Origin: Verrucomicrobiia bacterium DG1235
GTDB lineage: Bacteria > Verrucomicrobiota > Verrucomicrobiia > Opitutales > Opitutaceae
Direction of reading: 5' to 3'
Length of the DNA stretch: 64,000 nt
NCBI GenBank assembly: GCA_000155695.1
Contig: DS990592.1
Span: 5,214,508 to 5,278,507, forward strand
Below the pieces are notes generated by a model. It did not search any database, was not told the DNA's origin, and worked only from the letters and a program-made list of their open reading frames with translations. Positions 51,801 to 59,715 of the stretch are shown piece after piece. The translations under genes and the position numbers were made by a program. Every line of letters begins with the position of its first letter. The first letter of the stretch is position 1.

Positions 51801-52465
51801 CGCACTGTAGGGGCGTCAGGAGTGAGGGCGCGTTGGTAGTATTCGTCGAGAGCCTTATCGTCGATGAGATCGAGTAACGTTTCGTTGGATACGTAGTCGA
51901 GTGAGTTGATTTCGTGGGAGGTGCGGAATCCATCGAAGAAGTGAAGAAAGGGGACGCGGCTACTGAGAGTGGCGGCGTGGGAGATGGCGGCCAGATCCTG
52001 GGCTTCCTGCACGGAGTTGGATGCGAGCATGGCGTATCCGGTTTGCCGACACGCCATTACATCGCTATGATCACCGAAGATTGAGAGGGCATTGGTGGCG
52101 ATCGCTCTAGCGGATACGTGAATGACATTGGGAGTCAGCTCTCCGGCGAGCTTGTACATGTTGGGGATCATGAGCAGGAGGCCCTGTGAAGCGGTGAATG
52201 TGGTGCTCAAGGTCCCGCCCATGGTGATCCCGTGCATGGTACCCGCCACGCCACCTTCGCTCTGCATCTGGGATACCTGTGGTATTTCATCCCAGAGATT
52301 GGGTTTTCCTTGAGCGGACCATTCGTCGCACAGTTCCGCCATAGAGGTGGAGGGAGTGATCGGATAGATCGATATGAGCTCGCTCATACGGTAGGCGACG
52401 GAAGCGACTGCTTCGTTGCCGTCGCGCGTGATGCGTGGCGATTCTGCTGCGGGAGTTGCGATCAT
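48878..52465 (-). CDS. nifJ: Pyruvate:ferredoxin (flavodoxin) oxidoreductase
   Basis: This 1195-residue single-chain PFOR makes acetyl-CoA and CO2 from pyruvate and feeds low-potential electrons to flavodoxin or ferredoxin for NifH. Domain I starts SELISIYPITPSTSMAELCDEW and the receptor part follows. The 4Fe-4S domain carries CTQCNKCSLFCP and CTGCNACVELCP. The TPP domain has IANATGCSSIYGGNLPTTPY, GGDGWAYDIGFGGLDHVLA and VLDTEVYSNTGGQSSK. The proximal-cluster region reads ACSGCTQTPY where most homologues have CGET, so a Gln stands at the usual Glu. The frame is open to 52666, but ATG 52465 gives the family length. Flavodoxin is encoded next to it. Confidence 0.93.
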   Translation of the reverse strand: MIATPAAESPRITRDGNEAVASVAYRMSELISIYPITPSTSMAELCDEWSAQGKPNLWDEIPQVSQMQSEGGVAGTMHGITMGGTLSTTFTASQGLLLMIPNMYKLAGELTPNVIHVSARAIATNALSIFGDHSDVMACRQTGYAMLASNSVQEAQDLAAISHAATLSSRVPFLHFFDGFRTSHEINSLDYVSNETLLDLIDDKALDEYYQRALTPDAPTVRGTAQNPDTYFQAREAVNSFYKEVPTIVQATMDRFAEKTGRSYKLFDYYGHPEAEKVIVMMGSGVETAAETAAWLNQNQGTKYGIVAVRLYRPFNTKAFIHSLPKTVKSIAVLDRTKEPGSIGEPLYLDVTFALRKASRCLNNCLPHDPELIGGRYGIGSKEFTPAMVKAVFDNLESETPKDHFTVGIRDDVTNQSLDWDKSFTIQIANAQSALFFGLGSDGTVGANKNTIKIIGEATDLYTQAYFVYDSKKSGGLTTSHLRFGADPIKAPYLIEESDFVGCHQPQFVGRVDMLSKIAQGGTFLINTSTDADEVWHSLPHDVQEAIIEKQLKLHVIDAYKVAGESGMGRRINTIMQVCYFALSDVLPTEDAISRIKTSIEKTYGRKGPKIVAMNCAAVDAALAFLKQIKIPEKPTNAPASIEWIPDSAPDFVKRVTGPLLAGQGDLLPVSAFPIGGVWPSSTSQYEKRSIASAIPVWDAETCTQCNKCSLFCPHAAIRPKIYCESELENAPQGFKSTAYNGPGAEDKAFTIQVYPQDCTGCNACVELCPATNADGRRAIEMEQLAPILDQEKESLAFFQEIAEQTIDPTIATAKSIALRQPLFEFSGACSGCTQTPYIRLLSQLFGDRLLIANATGCSSIYGGNLPTTPYCSDANGRGPAWANSLFEDNAEFGLGLHLSSKWRSETARTLLQNLDQDIGPEEVTDFLSIPSKDIDKKRKAIETFRTRLQKIKGSKSTRLLQHLDYLVEKSTWIVGGDGWAYDIGFGGLDHVLATGANVNVLVLDTEVYSNTGGQSSKATPTGAQAKFAAKGKELPKKDLGQIAMSYGGIYVAQIAFGANEQQTLDVLREAESYQGPSLVIGYGPCLAHGIDLSHGPARQKSAVDSGYWPLYRFDPRNADSDLPVFRLDSFAPSIPVADFMLNENRFRSLERSNPERASLLLERAQAQVDSRWARLEAMAAAGLEDDDDEDDGWG

Positions 52466-52512
52466 TTTTAGGGAGAGTAGTAGATATTCGGATGCGCAGG
52501 TAGTCGGCCCTG

Positions 52513-52971
52513 TTAGGCCGCTTTTCCGAAGACGCCGGCGAGCATTTTCCAGAAGCGTTTCGACCAGCCGATGTATGTGACCATAAATTCTGCCCCGAGG
52601 TCGGTTCGTTCCAGAAGGCGTGTGGCCCCGAGTTCGGCGAGCTGGGCGTCGATTTTTCGGCCGCACTCGCAGAAGAGCGGATACTCGGTATCGCCAAGGG
52701 CGAGGACGGTGTAACGAAGGTCAGGCAAGGGTTCTTCGCGCTCCATCAGTTTGTTGAAAGTAGCTTCGCACTTTGGCGGAGGCGCTCCGTCGTCCCAAGT
52801 GGAGATGATGATGAGCAAAGGCTCCTCGAGTGACGCAAGTTGATCGATGTCGTAGGTTGCTAGGTCGATCACATCGATATCGACTCCGTTCTTGGCCGCT
52901 TTTTTGGCAACCTTAGCGGCGAGGCCTTTGCAGTTTCCCGTTTCCGTTCCGTAGATGACTGTGATTTTCAT
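52513..52971 (-). CDS. Flavodoxin-domain electron carrier
   Basis: This 152-residue flavodoxin has the FMN loop VIYGTETGNCKGLAAKVA, the second loop ISTWDDGAPPPKCEATFNKL and LALGDTEYPLFCECGRKID. The last resembles the flavodoxin module of sulfite-reductase-type reductases rather than classical NifF. Position between nifJ and nifV makes it the likely NifJ-to-NifH carrier. The C-terminal IGWSKRFWKMLAGVFGKAA is an amphipathic basic tail that could be a docking helix. It lies 47 bases upstream of nifJ. Confidence 0.82.
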   Translation of the reverse strand: MKITVIYGTETGNCKGLAAKVAKKAAKNGVDIDVIDLATYDIDQLASLEEPLLIIISTWDDGAPPPKCEATFNKLMEREEPLPDLRYTVLALGDTEYPLFCECGRKIDAQLAELGATRLLERTDLGAEFMVTYIGWSKRFWKMLAGVFGKAA

Positions 52972-53010
52972 TTTAGCGAAGGTTCGTGGTTGTTTTGTTT
53001 GTGGTGCGCT

Positions 53011-53505
53011 TTATGCGGATGCTGGGCAGACGGCGGCTCCGATATTCATTTTTGGAGAGGCCCAGCGGTAGGTGCCTTCGAGGGTGCCTCCGGTCAGGCG
53101 GAAGGCTTCGAGCATTTGGCGTTTGCTCGGCTCCTCTTTGAGAGTGAAAAACTTTTTGTATTCACTACTGGATACTGGAGTTCTTCCTTGGCTGAGAATT
53201 TTGAACGCAAGTATGAGGTCGCTTTCATCGAGATCGGAGCTGCCGCGAATGGTAGTGACTTTATAGAGGCAAACTTCGATCATTTCTTCCGGAAGCATAT
53301 CCAGTACGAGTTCGTGAGAGTTCTCGCAGATGTTTGGATCGATGAGTTTGACGAGGCTAGGCGTCGTAAGCTCCCAGGCGAAGGGCGTATCCACGCTAGC
53401 CTTTGATTGCAGGTAGCGCGCGAGAAGTCCGTCGGGTCCGGTTAGGGTAACAGGCTTAATGCGGGTGTAGGATTCGTTTGTTCTGTGGTAAAGATAGAAT
53501 GACAT
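53011..53505 (-). CDS. Unrecognised nif-cluster protein (164 residues)
   Basis: I do not recognise this family. The protein is soluble, without signal or membrane segment. It opens MSFYLYHRTNESYTRIKPVT and contains LVKLIDPNICENSHELVLDMLPEEM, RGSSDLDESDLILAFKILSQGRTP and a C-terminal GTLEGTYRWASPKMN. Three cysteines are scattered, not in a cluster motif. It sits 12 bases after nifV and 39 bases before the flavodoxin, inside the nif run and on the same strand. It is therefore very likely co-expressed with nitrogenase. It does not look like NifW, NifZ, NifT, NifX, NifQ or NafY. Confidence 0.7.
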   Translation of the reverse strand: MSFYLYHRTNESYTRIKPVTLTGPDGLLARYLQSKASVDTPFAWELTTPSLVKLIDPNICENSHELVLDMLPEEMIEVCLYKVTTIRGSSDLDESDLILAFKILSQGRTPVSSSEYKKFFTLKEEPSKRQMLEAFRLTGGTLEGTYRWASPKMNIGAAVCPASA

Positions 53506-53517
53506 GGAGAACTGGGT

Positions 53518-54636
53518 TTAGTGGATTTCGATAAGTCGCGAGAGTTCAGAGGCGGTGAGGGAGCGTCCGCGTTGCTCGGCGGCGGTTCGTATTAGTGGAA
53601 GCAGGGCGGTGGCCTTTTTGGCGGAAAGCGTGTGACCCAGCTTCTGGGCGGCAGCGATAACGGCTGCGGATCCTGAGTGCCTTCCAATGGCGAACTCGGG
53701 TCGGCTTTGTCCGATTTCCTCGGGCGATACTGTTTCGTAGCTTCTGGAGTCGGTCAGCAGGCCTTTGCAGTGGATGCCTGATTCGTGTGAATGTGCGCCC
53801 GGTCCGGTGACGGGCTTGTTCCATGCGAGGCGTCGTTGGGAGGCGTTCGCCACGTAGTCGCTAAGCTTGTAGTAGTGGGAGGCATCCATGGGGATGTCGA
53901 TATCGGTAGAGTGCTTTAGAGCCATGGATACCTCTTCGAGCGCGGCATTTCCGGCACGTTCTCCCAAGCCATTTACCGTGACGCTGGCGCAGGTGGCGCC
54001 TCCGATGAAGGCCGATACGGTATTGGCGACAGCCATTCCGAGATCGTTGTGGGCGTGAAACTCCAGGTCGATGGAAGCGTTTTTGGTGATGTCGCAGAAA
54101 AGATCGAGTGTATCGATGGGATTGAGCCGTCCCGTTGTATCCGCGATGCGGACACGGCTTGCGCCTAAGACCTGAGCCGCGTCGATGAAAAGTTTCAGAA
54201 AGTCGCGATCTGCTCGAGAGGCATCCTGGGCTCCTACGCTGAAGTATTCGAAGGTGTCTGCTGCTTCTTTGGCGAGTTCGGACATTGTTCTGAGGACCCA
54301 ACGCTCGTTCTTTTTCCAGATACGCAGGTGCAATGGGCTAGCGGGGAGGGAAAAGTGAAATCCGTCCGCGCCAGATTTGCTGGCGGCACGCAAGTCCTCG
54401 CGGACTGCTCTTCCCCATGTGAGGATACGGCAGTCGAGATCGAGCTGCGAGATGGCGCGGATGTGCTGTCGTTCGCACTCGCCCATCGCTGGAATTCCCA
54501 CTTCGATTTCGGGTATCCCAGTTTGGCTGAGCAAGGTGGCGATCGCTTTTTTCTCTGAGAGAGAGAATGCTACTCCGGCGGCTTGTTCGCCATCTCGAAG
54601 GGTGGTGTCAATTAGGTATCGGTTGTCTGGGTACAT
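53518..54636 (-). CDS. nifV: Homocitrate synthase
   Basis: This 372-residue Claisen-type synthase condenses acetyl-CoA and 2-oxoglutarate to homocitrate, the organic ligand of FeMo-co. It shows DTTLRDGEQAAGVAFSLSEK at the N-terminus (metal-binding Asp), EVGIPAMGECE, the RIADTTGRLNPID strand, LEFHAHNDLGMAVANT with the metal HxH, and VNGLGERAGNAALEEV. The context and the compact length indicate NifV rather than 2-isopropylmalate synthase. Its start is 2 bases from the stop of the [2Fe-2S] gene. Confidence 0.93.
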   Translation of the reverse strand: MYPDNRYLIDTTLRDGEQAAGVAFSLSEKKAIATLLSQTGIPEIEVGIPAMGECERQHIRAISQLDLDCRILTWGRAVREDLRAASKSGADGFHFSLPASPLHLRIWKKNERWVLRTMSELAKEAADTFEYFSVGAQDASRADRDFLKLFIDAAQVLGASRVRIADTTGRLNPIDTLDLFCDITKNASIDLEFHAHNDLGMAVANTVSAFIGGATCASVTVNGLGERAGNAALEEVSMALKHSTDIDIPMDASHYYKLSDYVANASQRRLAWNKPVTGPGAHSHESGIHCKGLLTDSRSYETVSPEEIGQSRPEFAIGRHSGSAAVIAAAQKLGHTLSAKKATALLPLIRTAAEQRGRSLTASELSRLIEIH

Positions 54637-54638
54637 TT

Positions 54639-54950
54639 TTACCCTTCCGCGATGAGGTTGGTTTCACAGACTTCCCCGTCCTCAATGGCGTCGAGGATTT
54701 CGTCGATCAGTTCCTCGGTCGCATTTTCGTAGTAGTGCCCGCTAGGGTAGTCGATGACCACGGGACCTCGGGTGCACATGTTGAGACAACCGGTCATGGA
54801 GACTTCGACGCCACTGAGCATGCGGTCTTGAACTTCGCCTTGTGTGTAGGAAAGGAGGGCGACGGAGTCTTTGTTGCAACAAACGCCTTGGAGTTCGCCC
54901 GAGGCCCGAGCGCTGCCGCAGATGAAGAGATGGTGTTCTGGCTTATTCAT
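54639..54950 (-). CDS. Thioredoxin-fold [2Fe-2S] ferredoxin
   Basis: This 103-residue protein of the Shethna/NuoE-like type has ligand-like cysteines Cys11 (LFICGS), Cys24/25 (GVCCNKD), Cys55 (TGCLNMCTRGP) and Cys59. HHLFICGSARASGELQG and CTRGPVVIDYPSGHYY are the family hallmarks. Homologues in nif clusters (for example the Azotobacter 2Fe-2S protein I type) serve as redox partners. Its partner here is unknown. It is packed between nifB (43 bases) and nifV (2 bases). Confidence 0.85.
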   Translation of the reverse strand: MNKPEHHLFICGSARASGELQGVCCNKDSVALLSYTQGEVQDRMLSGVEVSMTGCLNMCTRGPVVIDYPSGHYYENATEELIDEILDAIEDGEVCETNLIAEG

Positions 54951-54993
54951 AGTTTTTTGGTTTTGGATATTGGTGTGGGGAGTCGGGGCTCGA

Positions 54994-56310
54994 TTAGCCG
55001 CAACCTGTTCCGTCGCCGCCGCAGGTGACGCCTTTGCCGCAGCTTTTGAATTCTTGTCGGAGGCTGGGGGGGAGTTCCTCCCCGTGGTAAAGGTGAGAGA
55101 GTCCGGCTTCGATCATGCCTGCCATTTCGATGACTTGGATTCCGGCGGCGTGTAAGGCTTCCTTAGGAGCCATGCCGGCGGCGTTGACGAGGATGGCACG
55201 GCAGTCCTTTAGGGTGTGGGCGAGCTGAGCCCAACGGTCGTCTCTACCACCAAGCGGGGGAGCGGGCCGTTTTTCGAAAGCGAGGAATTCCTCTTCGTCG
55301 TCTGGGTCGATTTTGAAGATCGTGAAGTCTCGGGCTTCTCCGAGGTGCTGGTTGACCAGCATGCCTTCTCGAGTGGCGACGGCGACGTAAGGGCGGTCTT
55401 GCTTGGGGTTGAGCGGGAGTCGCGAGCAGCTCTGGATGAGTTCGTGGATGTCCTCGCTCATGGGTTCGCTGAGCTTGCCGATAGCATCGGCGCGGCAGCG
55501 GGCGCAGTGGGTCATTTGGTTCACGTATTCGCCACATTTGATTTGGGTGGCGAAGCGCATTTTGGAATCCGGTTCTGGGTGATTTTCGAAAACGGTATCT
55601 TTTGTAGGGAGAAGAGGGATACAATTCATGATGTCCGCCCCGAGCTCGGATACTGTCTTGGCGATCTCATGAAGGTGTTCGTCGTTGACGCCTGGCACGA
55701 TGATTGAGTTCACCTTGGCTATCATGCCGTACTGCTTGATCCAGCGGATGGCTTGTAGTTGTTTTTCAATCATCAAGGCTCCGGCTTTTTCATGGCGGAA
55801 GATTCGTTTGTCATGGCGAGCCCACGCATAGACTTGTCCTGCGATCTCGGGGTCGGTGCCATTCATTGTGATGGTCACGTGGCTGACTTGAAGGGCAGCG
55901 AGCTCTTTGACGTATTCCTCCGTCAGGCCGAGGCCGTTGGTGGAGAGGCAGAGGATCATGTTAGGAAAACGAGCCCGCACGAGGCGGAATGTTTCCATGG
56001 TTTCGTTTGGATTTGCGAATGGGTCGCCCGGGCCGGCGATGCCGACGACTGCGATGTCTTCGCGGGATTCCATTATCTTCTCTAGGTAGACAAGGGCTTG
56101 TCCCGGTGAAAGAATAGTGGAGGTCACGCCCGGGCGACTTTCGTTGACGCAGTCGAAGTCTCGGTTGCAGTAGTTGCACTGGATGTTGCAGTTCGGAGCG
56201 ACTGGGAGGTGTATGCGACCGTGTGTGGAACAGGCTTCGCGATTGAAGCATGGATGGTTGTCGAGATTGATTTCGTTGGGAGTGGGAGGAGAGGCGGTGT
56301 CTGGTGTCAT
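54994..56310 (-). CDS. nifB: FeMo-cofactor biosynthesis radical SAM protein NifB
   Basis: This radical SAM enzyme builds NifB-co (the 8Fe-9S-C core). The 438-residue protein has the cluster motif PNCNIQCNYCNRDFDC, HPCFNREACSTHGRIHLPV ahead of it and AVVGIAGPGDPFANPNET after it. Cys ligands for auxiliary clusters are in MTHCARCRADAIG. The C-terminal NifX-like domain (about 310-420) has VAVATREGMLVNQHLGEARDF. The protein ends in a Cys/Gly-rich tail (CGKGVTCGGDGTGCG) of unknown role. It lies 11 bases after nifN. Confidence 0.94.
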   Translation of the reverse strand: MTPDTASPPTPNEINLDNHPCFNREACSTHGRIHLPVAPNCNIQCNYCNRDFDCVNESRPGVTSTILSPGQALVYLEKIMESREDIAVVGIAGPGDPFANPNETMETFRLVRARFPNMILCLSTNGLGLTEEYVKELAALQVSHVTITMNGTDPEIAGQVYAWARHDKRIFRHEKAGALMIEKQLQAIRWIKQYGMIAKVNSIIVPGVNDEHLHEIAKTVSELGADIMNCIPLLPTKDTVFENHPEPDSKMRFATQIKCGEYVNQMTHCARCRADAIGKLSEPMSEDIHELIQSCSRLPLNPKQDRPYVAVATREGMLVNQHLGEARDFTIFKIDPDDEEEFLAFEKRPAPPLGGRDDRWAQLAHTLKDCRAILVNAAGMAPKEALHAAGIQVIEMAGMIEAGLSHLYHGEELPPSLRQEFKSCGKGVTCGGDGTGCG

Positions 56311-56321
56311 AGCGTTTTAGT

Positions 56322-57716
56322 TTAAAGATAGCTGTATCCAGTTTCTGATGTGTCCTGCTTGTTTTCCAGGAGGGCGTTTACGACGCGATCGAATGCTGCG
56401 AGGGTGCCGCGGTAGCCGACTTGCAAGATGCGTTGGCCTCCGAATCGATCGTGTATTGGAAATCCGATACGCAGGAGTGGGATGGAAAGTTCTCTGGCAA
56501 TTGGGTACCCCTTGCTAGAACCGAGGATAAGGTCGGGTTTCAGCTCGCGAATGCGGGCGGAGATTTTTGCATGATCCGTTCCGGAGAGGGCTTCGACGTC
56601 GGCTACGCCGCCTTCGATTTCGCTGGAGAGGAGTTGCTTCCACTTCTTCACTTTCGCTCCAGTGGCGCAAATGATGGGACGGATGCCGATCTCGCTGAGG
56701 AAAGCGGCTTGGGCGATGACAAGATCGGGTTCGCCGAATATGGCGGCGGTTTTTCCCGAGACGTACTTATGGGCATCGGCGTAGGCGTCGACGAGCCGGC
56801 CTCGTTCGTCTTTGAGGCTTTCCGGCAGGCGGTTGCCTGATATTTGAGAAAGTGATGTGACGAACTGGTCGGTGTGACGGATGCCGAGGGGCCACCCGAG
56901 GGCGTGTCGTTTGACGGAACTTGTCTTTTCCAGGTAGTCAGCGGGTGTATTTTTGAGATAAGCGCGCGTGTGGCCGATCTCGATGGTTGCGGTGGCGGAG
57001 CCCATTTCCTCGATTTCCTCGAGGGAGGTTCCGCCTGGCGATATGCGGTGGTATTCGCCCCAGCTGCTTCCTTCCAGGGTGGCGCTGTAGTCCGGAAGAA
57101 TCGTAGGGCTTAGTTGGTACAATTCGCATAGCTCACGGAGGTGCCTGAGGTCCGCGCAGGACATCATAGCTGGCAGGATATTAACATGGCCGGCGATTTT
57201 GGCCGTCATTGGCTTCGCGAAAGTGCGGACAAGCTGATCTATGGCGCCGTAGTATCCGTCGCTATGGGTGCCTGTGTATGCGGGAGTGGATACGTGGACG
57301 AGAGGCGGGCCGCTTGAGTTGTGCTTGTCCTGATAGGATTTTATCATTCCAAGCATGTTGTCGCCAATGGTTTCGGAGAGGCAGGTGGTGGCGACTCCGA
57401 TGAGCTCCGGTTGATATTGGCTGATGACATTCTCGACTCCCTGTTCGAAATTGCGCGCTCCGCCGAAGATGGCGTCTTCCTCGCTGAAGCTGGAGGAGGC
57501 GATATCCACCGGTTCGCGGAAATGGCTGATCATGTATCGGCGAATATAAGTGGCGCAGCCTTGGCTGCCATGGAGGAATGGGAGGCATGAGCGCACGCCC
57601 TTGAAGACCATGGCGGCACCGAGAGGGCTGCATAATTTACATGCGTTGCGGGTGGCGGAGGCTGGAAGTTCGCCTTCGGCTGGAGTTCCTTGAGCTGTGG
57701 TGTTGTCAGGATTCAT
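56322..57716 (-). CDS. nifN: FeMo-cofactor scaffold subunit NifN
   Basis: This 464-residue beta-like subunit of the NifEN scaffold completes the cofactor precursor with Mo and homocitrate. It shows ACKLCSPLGAAMVFKGVRSCLPFLHGSQGCATYIRRY, cysteine positions equivalent to NifK P-cluster ligands, and LIGVATTCLSETIGDN. The frame is open to 57788, but ATG 57716 overlaps the nifE stop in an ATGA arrangement, which couples translation of the two subunits. Confidence 0.93.
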   Translation of the reverse strand: MNPDNTTAQGTPAEGELPASATRNACKLCSPLGAAMVFKGVRSCLPFLHGSQGCATYIRRYMISHFREPVDIASSSFSEEDAIFGGARNFEQGVENVISQYQPELIGVATTCLSETIGDNMLGMIKSYQDKHNSSGPPLVHVSTPAYTGTHSDGYYGAIDQLVRTFAKPMTAKIAGHVNILPAMMSCADLRHLRELCELYQLSPTILPDYSATLEGSSWGEYHRISPGGTSLEEIEEMGSATATIEIGHTRAYLKNTPADYLEKTSSVKRHALGWPLGIRHTDQFVTSLSQISGNRLPESLKDERGRLVDAYADAHKYVSGKTAAIFGEPDLVIAQAAFLSEIGIRPIICATGAKVKKWKQLLSSEIEGGVADVEALSGTDHAKISARIRELKPDLILGSSKGYPIARELSIPLLRIGFPIHDRFGGQRILQVGYRGTLAAFDRVVNALLENKQDTSETGYSYL

Positions 57717-59119
57717 GGCGACTCTGTATCTGCGATTTGTGTATTTATTTTCAGGGCACGAAGCTCGTGTCGTGGCGCGAATTTCCATATGGGTGAGAGG
57801 ACGCTCTTGGCTACTTCGTCCGCGAAGTGGAGCATGCCCTCGAAACCGGCGAGCGGGATCTTGCGCTCGTGGTTGTGGTCGCAGAAGGCGACACCCAGCT
57901 TAAAGGCGATGGGACGCTCCTTGACTCCGCCGATGAAGAGATCGACCTCTTTTTCCAGTACGAACTTGGCTAGTTCAAGGGGGTTGGAGTCGTCGACGAT
58001 GACGGTTCCCGGGTCGCAGATGTCTTGCAGTTGTTTGTAGTCTTCGGCGTTGCCGGTCTGAGTGCCGGCGAGAACGGTCTTCATGCCGAGGGCGCGGAGG
58101 GCGAGCACCAGAGAAAAGGCTTTGAAGGCTCCGCCGACGTAGAGAGCGGCTTTTTTACCTTTCAACTCTTTGCGGTAGGCTTTGATCTTAGGCGTGTACT
58201 TGGCGATTTCATCGCGAACAAGTTCCTCCGCTTTGCACATGAGTTCTGGATCGCCGAAGTGTTCAGCTGCGGTGTATAGGGCTTGAGCGGTGTCCTCGAA
58301 TCCGAAGAAGGAGACTCGCTTTAGGGGAATGCCGTGTTCTTCTTCGAGCAGTTGGGCGAGGTGTGTCATGGAGCCGCTGCACTGTACGAGATTGAGGGCG
58401 GCGCCGTGGCAGCGTCGCAGGTCGTCTACTCGTCCGTCGCCGGTGATGGTGGCGACTACTTCGATGCCGATGCGTTCGTAGTACTCTCGAATCATCCATG
58501 CTTCGCCACCTATGTTGAACTCGCCCATGAGGTTGATGCTGTATTTGCTGATGCCTGACGTATCGCCGGTGCCTACCAGCTTGTAGGCAGCCTCGCAGGC
58601 GGCTTGGTATCCGGTTTTTTTTGTTCCTTTGAAGCCTGGGGAATCGACTGGAATGCAATCGATGTTTGTTTTTTTGGATACTTTTCGGCAGATCGCTTGT
58701 ACGTCGTCTCCGATGAGGCCGACGATGCAGGTCGAGTAAACAAAGGCAGCTTTCGGTTTATAATATTCGATAAGCTCTAGGAGAGATGCTTCGAGTTTCT
58801 TCTCCCCTCCGAAGATGACTTCTTTTTCTGCGAGGTCCGTAGAGAAGCTGTTGCGGTGGAGTTGCGAGCCAGATGAGAGGGATCCTCTAATATCCCAGTT
58901 GTAAACCGCGCAGCCGATTGGTCCATGCACGATATGCAGGGCGTCTGCTATTGGATATAACACGACGCGAGATCCGCAGAAGGCGCAGGCTCGTTGGGTA
59001 ACAGAACCGGCGGTACTTTTGCGGTCGCAAACGAAAGCTTCGCCCGATCCCTTGGTCCATACCTGCGCAGCTCTATCGTCGAGGACTTGTATGACTTTCG
59101 TTGGCTCGTCTGCTTTCAT
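57713..59119 (-). CDS. nifE: FeMo-cofactor scaffold subunit NifE
   Basis: This 468-residue alpha-like subunit of NifEN has the N-terminal CAFCGSRVVLYPIADALHIVHGPIGCAVYNWDIRG, given here in overlapping short form (RACAFCGSRVVLYPIAD, LHIVHGPIGCAVYNWD), then YSTCIVGLIGDDVQAIC and GEFNIGGEAWMIREYYERIG. The residues replace those that bind FeMo-co in NifD, which identifies it as NifE rather than NifD. It follows the ferritin gene by 57 bases and is coupled to nifN. Confidence 0.93.
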   Translation of the reverse strand: MKADEPTKVIQVLDDRAAQVWTKGSGEAFVCDRKSTAGSVTQRACAFCGSRVVLYPIADALHIVHGPIGCAVYNWDIRGSLSSGSQLHRNSFSTDLAEKEVIFGGEKKLEASLLELIEYYKPKAAFVYSTCIVGLIGDDVQAICRKVSKKTNIDCIPVDSPGFKGTKKTGYQAACEAAYKLVGTGDTSGISKYSINLMGEFNIGGEAWMIREYYERIGIEVVATITGDGRVDDLRRCHGAALNLVQCSGSMTHLAQLLEEEHGIPLKRVSFFGFEDTAQALYTAAEHFGDPELMCKAEELVRDEIAKYTPKIKAYRKELKGKKAALYVGGAFKAFSLVLALRALGMKTVLAGTQTGNAEDYKQLQDICDPGTVIVDDSNPLELAKFVLEKEVDLFIGGVKERPIAFKLGVAFCDHNHERKIPLAGFEGMLHFADEVAKSVLSPIWKFAPRHELRALKINTQIADTESP

Positions 59120-59176
59120 GTTTGAATCTTCGGGCGAATATGCAGGTTGTATTTAAAAACAAGATACGATATTTCG

Positions 59177-59671
59177 CTATTCAGGTTCACTGAGGATCTT
59201 AACGATATGCCTGTCTAGATTGAGGGATGCTCCAGGGCATTCTGCTCGTTTGGTGAGCGAGATCATCGTATCCGCCCATGCTTCCTCCTCCACTTGTTCG
59301 CTGATGAATTCGAGCAAGAGTGGTTGGGATGCGTAGTCTTTGGTTTCGAGGGCGAGCTCGTAGCAGGCTTCGATCTTTTGTGAGTTTATCTTTTCAAGTT
59401 TGAGAGCGTATTCAGCAATCTCGGACAGGCTAGAGAAGTCCGGTTTCGGAACCTCGATGGAAGAGAGGATTGGCCTTTCTCCGCGTTCGAGTAGGAACTC
59501 GAGGAACTTGTCGGCATGTTCTTGCTCTTCTTCGGCTTGGCTTGAGAAAAACTCTGCGAACCCTGGATAGTCTTTGAAGGAGCACCAGAGAGCCATGGCT
59601 TTGTAGGAGTGTGCGGCGAACAGTTCGTGATTTGCTTGCTCGAGCAAGGCGGTGGAAACTTTTGAATTCAT
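59177..59671 (-). CDS. Ferritin (FtnA-like)
   Basis: This 164-residue non-haem ferritin oxidises and stores iron in a 24-mer shell. Ferroxidase ligands are visible in ALLEQANHELFAAHSYKAMA (Glu of helix A), FFSSQAEEEQEHADKFLEFL (ExxH of helix B) and LLEFISEQVEEEAWA (Glu/Gln of helix D). It is inserted between nifK and nifE on the same strand. That placement suggests iron supply for the many clusters of nitrogenase or protection from iron and oxygen. I start at ATG 59671, because the longer frame to 59746 would run through the nifK hairpin. Confidence 0.88.
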   Translation of the reverse strand: MNSKVSTALLEQANHELFAAHSYKAMALWCSFKDYPGFAEFFSSQAEEEQEHADKFLEFLLERGERPILSSIEVPKPDFSSLSEIAEYALKLEKINSQKIEACYELALETKDYASQPLLLEFISEQVEEEAWADTMISLTKRAECPGASLNLDRHIVKILSEPE

Positions 59672-59715
59672 GAAAGTGATGGAACTTGTGTTTGTATCGT
59701 TGTTTGCGGGAGGAA

